Made by a program: the position numbers and the translations under genes. A DNA stretch of 6,739 bases, taken from Trebonia sp. Its GTDB lineage: Bacteria > Actinomycetota > Actinomycetes > Streptosporangiales > Streptosporangiaceae. The notes beneath the pieces are model-generated. The model saw nothing but the letters and a program-made list of their open reading frames with translations, was not told the origin of the DNA and did no database searches. Where the stretch lies: NCBI GenBank assembly GCA_030043595.1, contig JASHXJ010000012.1, forward strand, positions 1-6,739, written 5' to 3'. How positions within the stretch are numbered: position 1 is the first letter of the stretch; the number at the start of each line of letters is the position of its first letter. This document shows, one piece after another, positions 1 through 5,657 of this stretch.

Positions 1-723
1 TCCGTGCCGTCCTGGCTGCCCGCCCCGCTGCACCCGCTCGCACTGCGCGAGTCGGTCGGCGCGCTCGGCTGGCGCGCGGTCGCCGCGGCGGGGGCGGTCA
101 TCGTGATCCTCGTCGGCGCCGCGCCGATGGCGCTGGCGTCGGTCAACCGCACCGCGGACCCGATCACCGCCGAGGCGCTGGCGGGCTCGGACGGCCCGCT
201 CGACACCCCCGCGGCGAACTTCACCCTGATAAGCCAGGCCGGGCGCCAGGTGTCGCTGTCCAGCCTGCGCGGCAAGGTCGTGCTGCTGACCTTCCTTGAT
301 CCGGTCTGCACCACGGACTGCCCGGTCATTGCCCAGGAGATGCGAGCGACGGACTCGGTCCTCGGCGGCAACGCCAGCCACACCGAGCTGGTCGCCGTGG
401 TCGCGAACCCGACGTACCGGTCGACCGCGTTCACGCAGGCGTTCAACAGCCAGGAAGGCCTCAACCAGGTCCCGAACTGGCTCTACCTGACCGGGCCGCT
501 GCCCGAGCTGGAGAAGGTGTGGCAGGACTACGGCATCGACGTGGAGAACCTGCCGGCCGGCGCCATGACCGCGCACAACGACGTGGTGTACGTCATCGAC
601 GGCACCGGCCTTGTCCGCGACGAGATCAGCGCCGACCCTGGTCCCGCCACGTCAGCCACCAAGTCGTCGTTCGCGGCCATGATGGCCGACTCGGTCATCC
701 AGGCGATGCAGCCGGTTCAGTGA
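1..723 (+). CDS. SCO1/SenC-family thioredoxin-fold membrane protein, probably the C-terminal part of a longer protein
   Basis: SCO proteins are extracytoplasmic copper-binding thioredoxin-fold proteins that help metallate cytochrome c oxidase or act as thiol reductants. Counting from the GTG at position 4, the protein has a basic stretch, one TM anchor (about 24-46), a linker, then the SCO domain (about 66-235). The copper/redox motif is CTTDCP, with Cys102 and Cys106 in the CxxxCP spacing. The distal metal-ligand histidine is His191 in AHNDVVYVID. All three ligands are present. The frame is open to base 1 with no stop, and no good SD precedes the GTG at 4. The N-terminus is also odd for a signal anchor, because about 23 residues precede the TM. 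I infer that translation may begin upstream and that this is the second half of a longer, perhaps two-domain, SCO protein. No oxidase genes are visible. The stop overlaps the SD of the next gene, so the pair looks like an operon. Confidence 0.85.
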   Translation, partial: SVPSWLPAPLHPLALRESVGALGWRAVAAAGAVIVILVGAAPMALASVNRTADPITAEALAGSDGPLDTPAANFTLISQAGRQVSLSSLRGKVVLLTFLDPVCTTDCPVIAQEMRATDSVLGGNASHTELVAVVANPTYRSTAFTQAFNSQEGLNQVPNWLYLTGPLPELEKVWQDYGIDVENLPAGAMTAHNDVVYVIDGTGLVRDEISADPGPATSATKSSFAAMMADSVIQAMQPVQ

Positions 724-726
724 GGA
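722..726 (+). promoter_or_regulatory. Ribosome binding site that decides the lipoprotein start
   Basis: GAGGA lies 5 nt before the GTG at 732 and overlaps the TGA stop (721-723) of the SCO gene. An alternative in-frame GTG at 720 has no SD, so 732 is preferred. The overlap of stop and SD suggests translational coupling. Confidence 0.6.
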
Positions 727-731
727 TCCCC

Positions 732-1892
732 GTGCGAATCCCCATACCGCGCCCACGCCGCAGCCGCCCCGCTGTGCTGGGCGCGCTGCTGGCGGGCACC
801 TTCCTGCTGGCGGGCTGCGGCTCCCCGGCCCCGGCCAAGCCCGCCGGGGCCGTCACCTCCTCGCTGGTCACGTCGCTGGCCGCGACCGGGGGAGGAACGT
901 GGGCCGTGCTGCCGATGGGCGGGTCGGCGGCCGACGAAGACAACTTCTGGGAGCTGTTCAGCCGGCCCGCGGGGAGCACGAACTGGGTCCTGGTCACTCC
1001 GCCGGGAGTCGCCGATAACGGCGGCCTGGTCGCCGCCGCGCCGGCGATCGGGCAGCAGATCGGCGTGGCGTTCCGCCCCAGCCAGGGACTGACCTTCTCG
1101 CCGCTGGCCCTTACCACCGATGACGGGAAGACCTGGGGTACCGGCCTGCTCGACGCGGCCGTCGCCGCCGTCCCCGACGCGATCGCCGCGGACGACGGTA
1201 AACTGCTCGCCCTGCTCGGCGACGGCGCCATCGAGCAGGCCGCCTCGTCGGTGGCCGCCTGGCAGCGGCTCGCCGCGCCCGGCGCCATCGCTGCCAGCGC
1301 CGCGGGCCGGAGCTGCCAGATTACCGGCCTGACGGCCGTCGCCTACGCGCCGTCCGGCGCCCCGCTCGCCGCCGCCGCGTGCGCGCGGCCGGGCGACGCG
1401 GGCATCTTCGCGGACACCGCGGGCACATGGCACGCCGCCGGACCCGTCATCACCGGAAGTCTCGCCAGCCGGCAGCTGCAGGTGCTGCGGCTCACCGGCA
1501 CCTCCGCCGGGGACGTTGCCCTGCTCCGCGCCGGGTCCGGCAGCACGGCGAGCCTGCTGGCCGCGTGGACCAGCGACGGCACGCACTGGACGGTGTCCTC
1601 CCCGCTGCCCGCCGGCGCCGGGGAGGTCGTCGCGTCCGGCACCGGTTCCGATGGCTCCGCGTGGGTGCTGCTGGCCGGCGACCGCGCGGAAACGGTCTCC
1701 GGGCCGGGCGCCGCCTGGTCGGCCCTCCCGGCACCGCCGCGCGGAACTGCCGCCCTGGCCGGGTCGGCGGGCTCTTTCCAGGCGCTCGCCGTATCCGGCG
1801 GGACGCTGACCGTGTTCCAGCTCGCCGGCACCGGCGCCTGGACCAAGGTCCAGGTCATCAACGTGCCCATCCAGTACGGCTCCTCAAGCTGA
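732..1892 (+). CDS. Secreted lipoprotein with Asp-box/Trp repeats, probable beta-propeller
   Basis: The product is a 386-aa exported lipoprotein of unknown function. A basic N-terminus (RPRRSR) precedes a hydrophobic stretch and a lipobox LAGC, with Cys29 as the expected lipidated residue. A low-complexity Ala/Pro linker follows. The mature protein has recurring blades that end in Trp (W57, W85, W135, W177, W233, W279/W286, W329, W370). One Asp-box is near perfect (TTDDGKTW, 128-135) and a second is shorter (SDGTHW, 281-286). This pattern is known from BNR/sialidase-like and YCF48-like beta-propellers. I see no catalytic sialidase residues and do not propose an enzyme. C195 and C217 could form a disulfide. 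The start at 732 is chosen because GAGGA lies 5 nt upstream. The gene follows the SCO gene without a gap, so a shared role outside the membrane, such as metal or redox handling, is possible but unproven. Its 3' end overlaps the convergent MFS gene by 9 nt. Confidence 0.82.
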   Translation: MRIPIPRPRRSRPAVLGALLAGTFLLAGCGSPAPAKPAGAVTSSLVTSLAATGGGTWAVLPMGGSAADEDNFWELFSRPAGSTNWVLVTPPGVADNGGLVAAAPAIGQQIGVAFRPSQGLTFSPLALTTDDGKTWGTGLLDAAVAAVPDAIAADDGKLLALLGDGAIEQAASSVAAWQRLAAPGAIAASAAGRSCQITGLTAVAYAPSGAPLAAAACARPGDAGIFADTAGTWHAAGPVITGSLASRQLQVLRLTGTSAGDVALLRAGSGSTASLLAAWTSDGTHWTVSSPLPAGAGEVVASGTGSDGSAWVLLAGDRAETVSGPGAAWSALPAPPRGTAALAGSAGSFQALAVSGGTLTVFQLAGTGAWTKVQVINVPIQYGSSS

Positions 1893-3137
1893 CCAGCGGG
1901 CCGCTGGCTGCCAGCTTCCCGCGCCAGCGACCCGCGGCAGGTGCCGCCAGCGCAGTGCGAGGCCGCAGGCCATGAACGTGCCCACTGCGCCGCCCAGTGC
2001 GATCACCGCCGAGGGCGGCATCACCTGGGCGGCCGCGCCGGCGAGCAGGAGAGCCGCGCCCTGGCACGCGACCACGCCGATGCTGGCCAGGCCGAAGGCC
2101 TGGGCGCGGCGCTCGTCCGGCACCCAGTCGACGAACGCGGTGTTCGCGGCGATCTGGTAGATGGCGAACGTGCCTGACAGCGCGAAGATCGCCAGCGAGA
2201 GGGCCAGGCCCGGGCGGAAGATGGTCAGCGGCAGCACCGCGCAGGTGCACACGGCCATCGGTCCCATCAGGCGCAGCCGGGTGCGCGGGCCGACGGCCCT
2301 GGCGAATAGCGGGGCGGCCAGCACGGCGCCGGCCTGCCCCGAGGCGATGACGAGCCCGGCGGCGGCAGGCCCGCCGCCGAGCCGCCCGGCATACGGGGCG
2401 GCGATGCCTTCGGGGATCGAATACAGCGCGATCAGCCAGCCGAGCATCATCAGCGTGCGGATCGCCTTGTCGCCGAGGATGAGCCGGGCTCCCTCGCCCA
2501 GCTGCCGCAGCGTCCCGGGAGGCGGCCCGGCGGCGGCCCTGGCCCTGGTCCCGAAGCGGACCAGCGCCGCGGACACCGCGAACGTGGCGGCGTCCATCGC
2601 GAGGGCGGGGCGGGTCCCGATGAGCGCGACCGTGACGCCCCCGGCGGCCGCCCCGGCCACCATCGCCGCCCGGAAAGTGGTCTGCATGACCGTCGCGCCC
2701 AGCGCGTACCGTTCGCCGTGCAGGATGTCGGGCAGGATCGCGGACCTGGCCGCCTCGCACGGCGCCTGCGCCAGCGTGGTCGCGTAGAGCAGGCCGACGA
2801 GCCCGGCCACCGGGATTCCCGGCAGCAGCATCAGCGCGACCAGGACCGCCCTGATCACGTCGCAGCCCGCCATCACCTCCCGGCGCGGCAGCCGGTCGCC
2901 CAGGCCGGACAAGGCCAGGCCGCCGATCACCCAGGGAACGTACCCCGCCGCGTAGGCGACAGCCGACAGCAGCGGTGAGCCGGTCCGGTCATAGACCAGC
3001 AGGGTCAGGGCGACCAGCGCCAGCCGGTCCCCGGCCTCCGACAGGGCCTGCGACGCCCACAGCGCACGGAACTCACCGACCGCGAACACGTCGCGGAAGC
3101 GAGCCTGACGTCCCGGGATACCGCGCACGGCCGCCAT
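1884..3137 (-). CDS. MFS transporter, 12-TM exporter of the MFS_3/EntS-like type
   Basis: A 417-aa integral membrane carrier, the normal length for MFS drug or siderophore exporters of the MFS_3 group. N-terminal features: a short cytoplasmic lead; 'FRALWASQALSEAGDRLA' at the first helix; 'YDRTGSPLLSAVAYAAGYVPW' (49-69); and the motif-A loop between TM2 and TM3 as SGLGDRLPRRE (77-87). The stretch P126-CEAARSAILP-136 followed by GERYALGATVMQTTFRAAMVAG is typical of the group. A cytoplasmic loop at about 195-225 separates the two six-helix halves, and the second half carries VDWVPDERRAQAFGL (336-350). The substrate cannot be told; proton-coupled export is inferred from the family. ATG at 3137 has no clear SD. 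A at -11 and T at -7 would fit a leaderless mRNA. The gene is divergent from the P450 cluster and converges with the lipoprotein gene. Confidence 0.9.
   Translation of the reverse strand: MAAVRGIPGRQARFRDVFAVGEFRALWASQALSEAGDRLALVALTLLVYDRTGSPLLSAVAYAAGYVPWVIGGLALSGLGDRLPRREVMAGCDVIRAVLVALMLLPGIPVAGLVGLLYATTLAQAPCEAARSAILPDILHGERYALGATVMQTTFRAAMVAGAAAGGVTVALIGTRPALAMDAATFAVSAALVRFGTRARAAAGPPPGTLRQLGEGARLILGDKAIRTLMMLGWLIALYSIPEGIAAPYAGRLGGGPAAAGLVIASGQAGAVLAAPLFARAVGPRTRLRLMGPMAVCTCAVLPLTIFRPGLALSLAIFALSGTFAIYQIAANTAFVDWVPDERRAQAFGLASIGVVACQGAALLLAGAAAQVMPPSAVIALGGAVGTFMACGLALRWRHLPRVAGAGSWQPAARWSA
1886..1917. terminator. Nested hairpin at the convergent ends of the lipoprotein and MFS genes
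   Basis: The outer arms are AAGCTG (1886-1891) and CAGCTT (1912-1917). The inner arms are CCAGC (1893-1897) and GCTGG (1903-1907) around a GGGCC loop. There is no T-tract on either strand, as is usual for actinobacterial hairpin terminators. The hairpin covers the lipoprotein stop codon and begins at the last base of the MFS stop, so it could serve both directions. Confidence 0.5.
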
Positions 3138-3183
3138 AGTGGCAGACTGCGCCGGGCCGTCCGGTTGCCTTGCTTCGAAATAC

Positions 3184-3232
3184 GTCAGCTGACCGATGTC
3201 TCGGGCCGGGAGCGGAGTTGCGCTAGTCAGCT
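3184..3232. repeat. GTCAGCT repeat with a 10-bp palindrome in the divergent intergenic region
   Basis: A perfect palindrome, GTCAGCTGAC, lies at 3184-3193. The half-site GTCAGCT recurs at 3226-3232, exactly 42 bp further on, or about four helical turns. The second copy falls within the spacer of a candidate promoter. Such spacing on one DNA face is compatible with an operator for a dimeric regulator acting on the MFS gene, the P450 cluster or both. It could also be chance. Confidence 0.3.
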
Positions 3233-3246
3233 ACGCGACATATCTT
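3218..3246 (+). promoter_or_regulatory. Candidate sigma70-type promoter for the P450 cluster
   Basis: TTGCGC (3218-3223) and TATCTT (3241-3246) are separated by 17 bp. They match the -35 consensus at three of six positions and the -10 consensus at four of six. The site sits in the least GC-rich stretch of the window, and transcription would start near 3253, just ahead of the small membrane protein gene. The call is weak without transcript data. Confidence 0.35.
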
Positions 3247-3263
3247 GACTTGTAGCCGAGGTC

Positions 3264-3575
3264 ATGAGGGTGAGCGAGATGGCTGGTTGGTACGCGGACC
3301 GGACGATGCGCTGGTCGACGAAGGTGGTTCTCGCGGCCGCGCTGCTGGCTGTGCTGCTCGTTGCGGCAGTGCCGGTGGCGCTGTTCGTCGGCGTGATCAT
3401 GATGCTGCTCGGACACGTCATTGGCGGGCTCGCGCTGTTCGGCGCATCGATCCTGGCGGCCGCCGCGGCGGTCGTGATCGCAAGCCTGAGCGGCGTACGG
3501 CACCTGCGCAAGCTGATCTCCGAGCGACCTTTCCGGGTCGTGCAGCTGGGCCGGGGCGAGTACTACTACGACTGA
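3264..3575 (+). CDS. Small two-TM membrane protein, unknown function
   Basis: I do not recognise a named family. The 103-aa product has a short polar N-terminus and two strongly hydrophobic segments (about 21-49 and 51-77) separated only by a tight GH turn. A basic amphipathic tail follows (VRHLRKLISERPFR), ending in an unusual EYYYD. Both ends would lie on the same membrane face, probably the cytoplasm because of the positive tail. The start is uncertain. ATG at 3264 has GAGG only 2 nt upstream. ATG at 3279 has GAGGG at a usual distance and would give a 98-aa protein beginning MAGWYADR. It is the first gene after the divergent promoter region and is followed 28 nt later by a second small gene, so it probably leads the P450 cluster. 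Confidence 0.65.
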   Translation: MRVSEMAGWYADRTMRWSTKVVLAAALLAVLLVAAVPVALFVGVIMMLLGHVIGGLALFGASILAAAAAVVIASLSGVRHLRKLISERPFRVVQLGRGEYYYD

Positions 3576-3591
3576 CGACCCGCGCAACAGG

Positions 3592-3597
3592 TAGCTT
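3592..3597 (+). promoter_or_regulatory. Possible -10 element for a leaderless transcript
   Basis: TAGCTT matches the TANNNT -10 pattern and lies at -12 to -7 relative to the ATG at 3604, the spacing expected if transcription starts on the A of the start codon. The only SD-like triplet, AGG at 3589-3591, is 12 nt from the ATG, which is far. The site would give the 126-aa gene its own promoter inside the cluster. Confidence 0.3.
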
Positions 3598-3603
3598 TAG
3601 CGC

Positions 3604-3984
3604 ATGGACGAGAACCGTGCCCGGCGCGTCGCCGACGCTCTCAGAGACCGAGGCATTGACGCGCACCTGGAGAACGCGGGAATTGATGTCTACGGAGTCC
3701 GTGTCGTGCTCGGTGGCGGGCGCGAGGCGATCTGGGGTAACGAGGGCACGATGTCCCTGGCGGCCGAGGTGCTGCTTGACGGGGATCTCGTCGGCTTCAT
3801 CCCGGAGATTCCCGGCTCCGCGGCATTCGACGAGGCGCAAGTTGTCGACGCCATCGCGCGAGCTGACTACCGGGAGCCCATCGGCCAGGAACTGCCGCAG
3901 GCTCCGCCGCCAGGCCCGGCGCTGACGCGAGACGGCGGGGTGTTCCGCCGCTTTCTCGGCGGTTTCCGCGAGAACACGGACTAA
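3604..3984 (+). CDS. Hypothetical 126-aa soluble protein (actinobacterial orphan)
   Basis: Function unknown. The protein is acidic and soluble, with no signal peptide or TM. It opens with a helix rich in Arg/Ala (MDENRARRVADALRDRGIDAHLE), then an alternating beta-type region (IDVYGVRVVLGGGREAIWGNEG, 27-48; LAAEVLLDGDLVGFIPEIPGS, 52-72). A second helix (FDEAQVVDAIARADY, 75-89) is followed by a Pro-rich linker and a basic/aromatic tail (FRRFLGGFREN). The alpha-beta-alpha order suggests a small compact domain, perhaps for binding a partner. From memory, similar unnamed proteins occur in actinomycetes, often in several copies per genome, but this needs a search. ATG at 3604 is the only sensible start. 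The gene ends 26 nt before the P450 start and probably shares its transcript. Confidence 0.72.
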   Translation: MDENRARRVADALRDRGIDAHLENAGIDVYGVRVVLGGGREAIWGNEGTMSLAAEVLLDGDLVGFIPEIPGSAAFDEAQVVDAIARADYREPIGQELPQAPPPGPALTRDGGVFRRFLGGFRENTD

Positions 3985-3987
3985 GCA

Positions 3988-3999
3988 GGCCGCGCGGCC
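3988..3999. repeat. 12-bp perfect GC palindrome just before the P450 ribosome binding site
   Basis: GGCCGCGCGGCC is its own reverse complement. It sits between the stop of the 126-aa gene and the AGGAG (4000-4004) that serves the P450 start. It could be an operator half-pair or a small RNA hairpin that limits ribosome access, but GC palindromes of this length are not rare in such DNA. Confidence 0.3.
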
Positions 4000-4004
4000 A
4001 GGAG
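4000..4004 (+). promoter_or_regulatory. Ribosome binding site of the P450 gene
   Basis: AGGAG lies 6 nt before the GTG at 4011. It is the clearest SD in the window, fixes the P450 start and implies efficient translation. Confidence 0.7.
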
Positions 4005-4010
4005 TGCCAG

Positions 4011-5228
4011 GTGGAAGCGACCGAGATCTTGCGAGCCCTCTTCACCTCGGACGCGGCCAGCGACCCTTACCCGTACTACGCGGACCTGCTCGCGGCCGGC
4101 GAGGCCTGCCATCCGCCGCGGTGGTCGTCGGTCTTCGTGGCCGGCTACACGGCCATCGAGTCGGTCCTGCGTGATCCCGCGTTCGAGGTGCAGGGTGCCA
4201 CCGGGCTCGACGAGAGCTTCCCGGCGTGGCGCGAGCACCCGTCGATGAGCAAGAACTCCGTCCTGGACCTGAACGGCGGCGAGCACGCCCGCGTCCGGGG
4301 CCTGATGTCGCGGGCCTTCAGCCACCGCCGGGTGGCCAGCCTGGCGCCGGCGATCGCCGCGACGACCGCCAGCCTGCTCAACGACATGGCCGACCTCGGC
4401 GGCGGCGGCGAGCCGGTTGACTTCGTGGCCCACTTCGCCTATCTGCTGCCGGTCATCGTGATCTGCGACCTGATCGGGATACCGCAGGCGGACCGGGAGA
4501 CCTTCCGGCCGCTCGCCGCCGACCTTGTCGCCGGACTGCTGGGCGAGCGGCAGCGGGCAGCGGACGCGCTCGCGGTGGCGGACGCCGCGACGGTCCGGCT
4601 CAACGACTACTTCACTGCCCTCGCCGGCGAGCGCCGCAAGTACCCCCGCGACGACCTGCTCAGCGTGCTGGTGCAGGTCACCGACGCCGGCGACGGCAGG
4701 CTGAGCGACGCCGAGCTGCTGGGCAACCTGAACACGCTGCTGCTGGCCGGGTTCCTGACCACCACCAACCTCCTGGGCAACGGGCTGGCGCTCATGCTGT
4801 CGGACCCTCGGCTGGCCACGGCCGTCCGGGAGGCCGAGATCACAGCCGCGGACTTCGTGGAGGAAACGCTGCGCTACGAAGCGCCCGTCCAGATGACGGT
4901 CCGCCGCGCGGCGGCACCGGCCGAGATCGGCGGCATGCCCGTGAGCGCTGGTACCCAGGTAATCCTGCTGATCGGCGCCGGGAACCGGGATCCGCGCAGG
5001 TTCGCCAGTCCGGACCGCTTCGACCCGCACCGATCCGACGCCGGCACGCTGAGCTTCGGCGGCGGCCCGCACTTCTGCCTCGGCGCGGCCCTGGCCCGGC
5101 TGGAAGCGATGATCGCGTTCCCGGCTGTGCTCGCGCGGTTCCCCGCCATCGCCGAAGCAGGCGAGTACCGCCGGATACCGGGACTGGCCTTCCGCGGATT
5201 CGAGAGGCTGCCGGTCACCGTAGCCTGA
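4011..5228 (+). CDS. Cytochrome P450 (class I bacterial monooxygenase) with atypical I-helix
   Basis: A 405-aa soluble P450, the usual length for actinobacterial CYPs, expected to oxidise a small organic substrate with electrons from a separate ferredoxin and reductase. The heme loop is FGGGPHFCLG (349-358) with axial ligand Cys356. The K-helix ExxR is E285-T-L-R288. The PERF-like segment is PDRF (334-337). The C-helix has H92 and R96 (EHARVR) for the heme propionates. The I-helix reads LLLAGFLTTTNLLGN (243-257): Thr250 is in the oxygen-activation position, but the acid that normally precedes it (as in AGHETT) is Leu249. The DNA there reads cleanly in frame, so this is not a frameshift. No other defect is seen, so the enzyme is probably active, possibly with altered proton delivery. 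The CYP family and substrate cannot be assigned. A strong SD and gaps of 26 nt upstream and 5 nt downstream indicate an operon with the flanking small genes. Confidence 0.95.
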   Translation: MEATEILRALFTSDAASDPYPYYADLLAAGEACHPPRWSSVFVAGYTAIESVLRDPAFEVQGATGLDESFPAWREHPSMSKNSVLDLNGGEHARVRGLMSRAFSHRRVASLAPAIAATTASLLNDMADLGGGGEPVDFVAHFAYLLPVIVICDLIGIPQADRETFRPLAADLVAGLLGERQRAADALAVADAATVRLNDYFTALAGERRKYPRDDLLSVLVQVTDAGDGRLSDAELLGNLNTLLLAGFLTTTNLLGNGLALMLSDPRLATAVREAEITAADFVEETLRYEAPVQMTVRRAAAPAEIGGMPVSAGTQVILLIGAGNRDPRRFASPDRFDPHRSDAGTLSFGGGPHFCLGAALARLEAMIAFPAVLARFPAIAEAGEYRRIPGLAFRGFERLPVTVA

Positions 5229-5233
5229 CTGCC

Positions 5234-5620
5234 GTGCGAAACTGCATCATGGCGAGCGAGGATCGCGCGGTCACGACGATGGCCAGCCTGTTCGACCCTG
5301 AGCCGGGAACCTGGGGGCTGCGTGGCGACCCTCACCTATGGCGGGCACTGCGGGAGCACCTGTCCGGCATCGACATCCCCGCATCGGCCGCCGGAGTGAC
5401 CAGCCTCCTGCATGTGGCTTTCCGTGAGCTCACCGGCCTGGACCTGGCGAGCGGGACTGAGACGTCGGCCTACCGCGCGCAGTACGCTCGCGGCGGGATG
5501 TCCAGCGGGATGATCGATCTCAGCATCTGGCGGGACCGGTTGATACCCACGCTAGCCGAGCGTGCAAGGACTCACCGCTCGCAGGGCCTGACTGGCGGCC
5601 AGGCCGGGTGTACTTCCTGA
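5234..5620 (+). CDS. Conserved hypothetical protein, 128 aa (WGLRGDP...GGMSSGMI type)
   Basis: Function unknown. The protein is soluble, without signal peptide or TM. Distinct blocks look conserved from my memory of similar unnamed actinobacterial proteins: LFDPEPGTWGLRGDPHLWRA (19-38), a hydrophobic middle (VTSLLHVAFRELTGLDL, 55-71), then YRAQYARGGMSSGMIDLSIWRDRLIP (80-105). Trp27, Trp36 and Trp99, the GDP and the GGMSSGMI turn are the key points. None forms a catalytic motif I know. The start is uncertain. GTG at 5234 follows the P450 stop after 5 nt and suits coupling. ATG at 5249 and ATG at 5279 are in frame, and 5279 starts just before the conserved block. None has a good SD. It ends the cluster and converges with the methyltransferase gene. 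Confidence 0.75.
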   Translation: MRNCIMASEDRAVTTMASLFDPEPGTWGLRGDPHLWRALREHLSGIDIPASAAGVTSLLHVAFRELTGLDLASGTETSAYRAQYARGGMSSGMIDLSIWRDRLIPTLAERARTHRSQGLTGGQAGCTS

Positions 5621-5631
5621 CGCTTCTGATC

Positions 5632-5657
5632 CCGTGCTGTGCCGTCACGCAGCACGG
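5632..5657. terminator. Hairpin terminator between the 128-aa gene and the methyltransferase gene
   Basis: CCGTGCTG (5632-5639) pairs with CAGCACGG (5650-5657). A G-T wobble and a G-C pair extend the stem to 10 bp around the loop CCGTCA. No T-tract follows on either strand. It lies 12 nt after the 128-aa gene, and its loop contains the methyltransferase stop codon (5645-5647), so it can end transcription from both sides. Confidence 0.6.

Noticed and set aside
732..818. Twin-arginine (Tat) signal in the lipoprotein
   Set aside because: RR is present at residues 9-10, but the following residues (SRPAV) do not match the Tat consensus. An ordinary Sec lipoprotein signal explains the N-terminus.
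717..1586. - strand open frame of about 289 codons opposite the lipoprotein gene
   Set aside because: It is Gly/Arg-rich with no motif. The + strand frame has a lipobox, an SD and Asp-box repeats.
1858..2760. Long - strand open frame of about 300 codons within the MFS gene
   Set aside because: It is out of frame with the MFS gene, its product is extremely rich in Arg, Gly and Ala without any domain, and the overlapping frame encodes a clear 12-TM transporter. It reflects the GC-rich codon pattern.
3245..3250. TTGACT as a -35 box
   Set aside because: The matching -10 would fall around 3268-3273, inside the small membrane protein gene, where no -10-like sequence is seen. The TTGCGC/TATCTT pair fits better.
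3245..3925. + strand open frame of about 226 codons across the two small genes
   Set aside because: It runs in a different frame from both small genes, is Arg-rich and low in complexity, and begins inside the promoter region. The two separate genes have better composition, starts and stops.
3981..5072. Antisense open frame of about 363 codons opposite the P450
   Set aside because: The product is Arg/Gly/Gln-rich with no recognisable motif, and the + strand encodes an intact P450 with all heme motifs.
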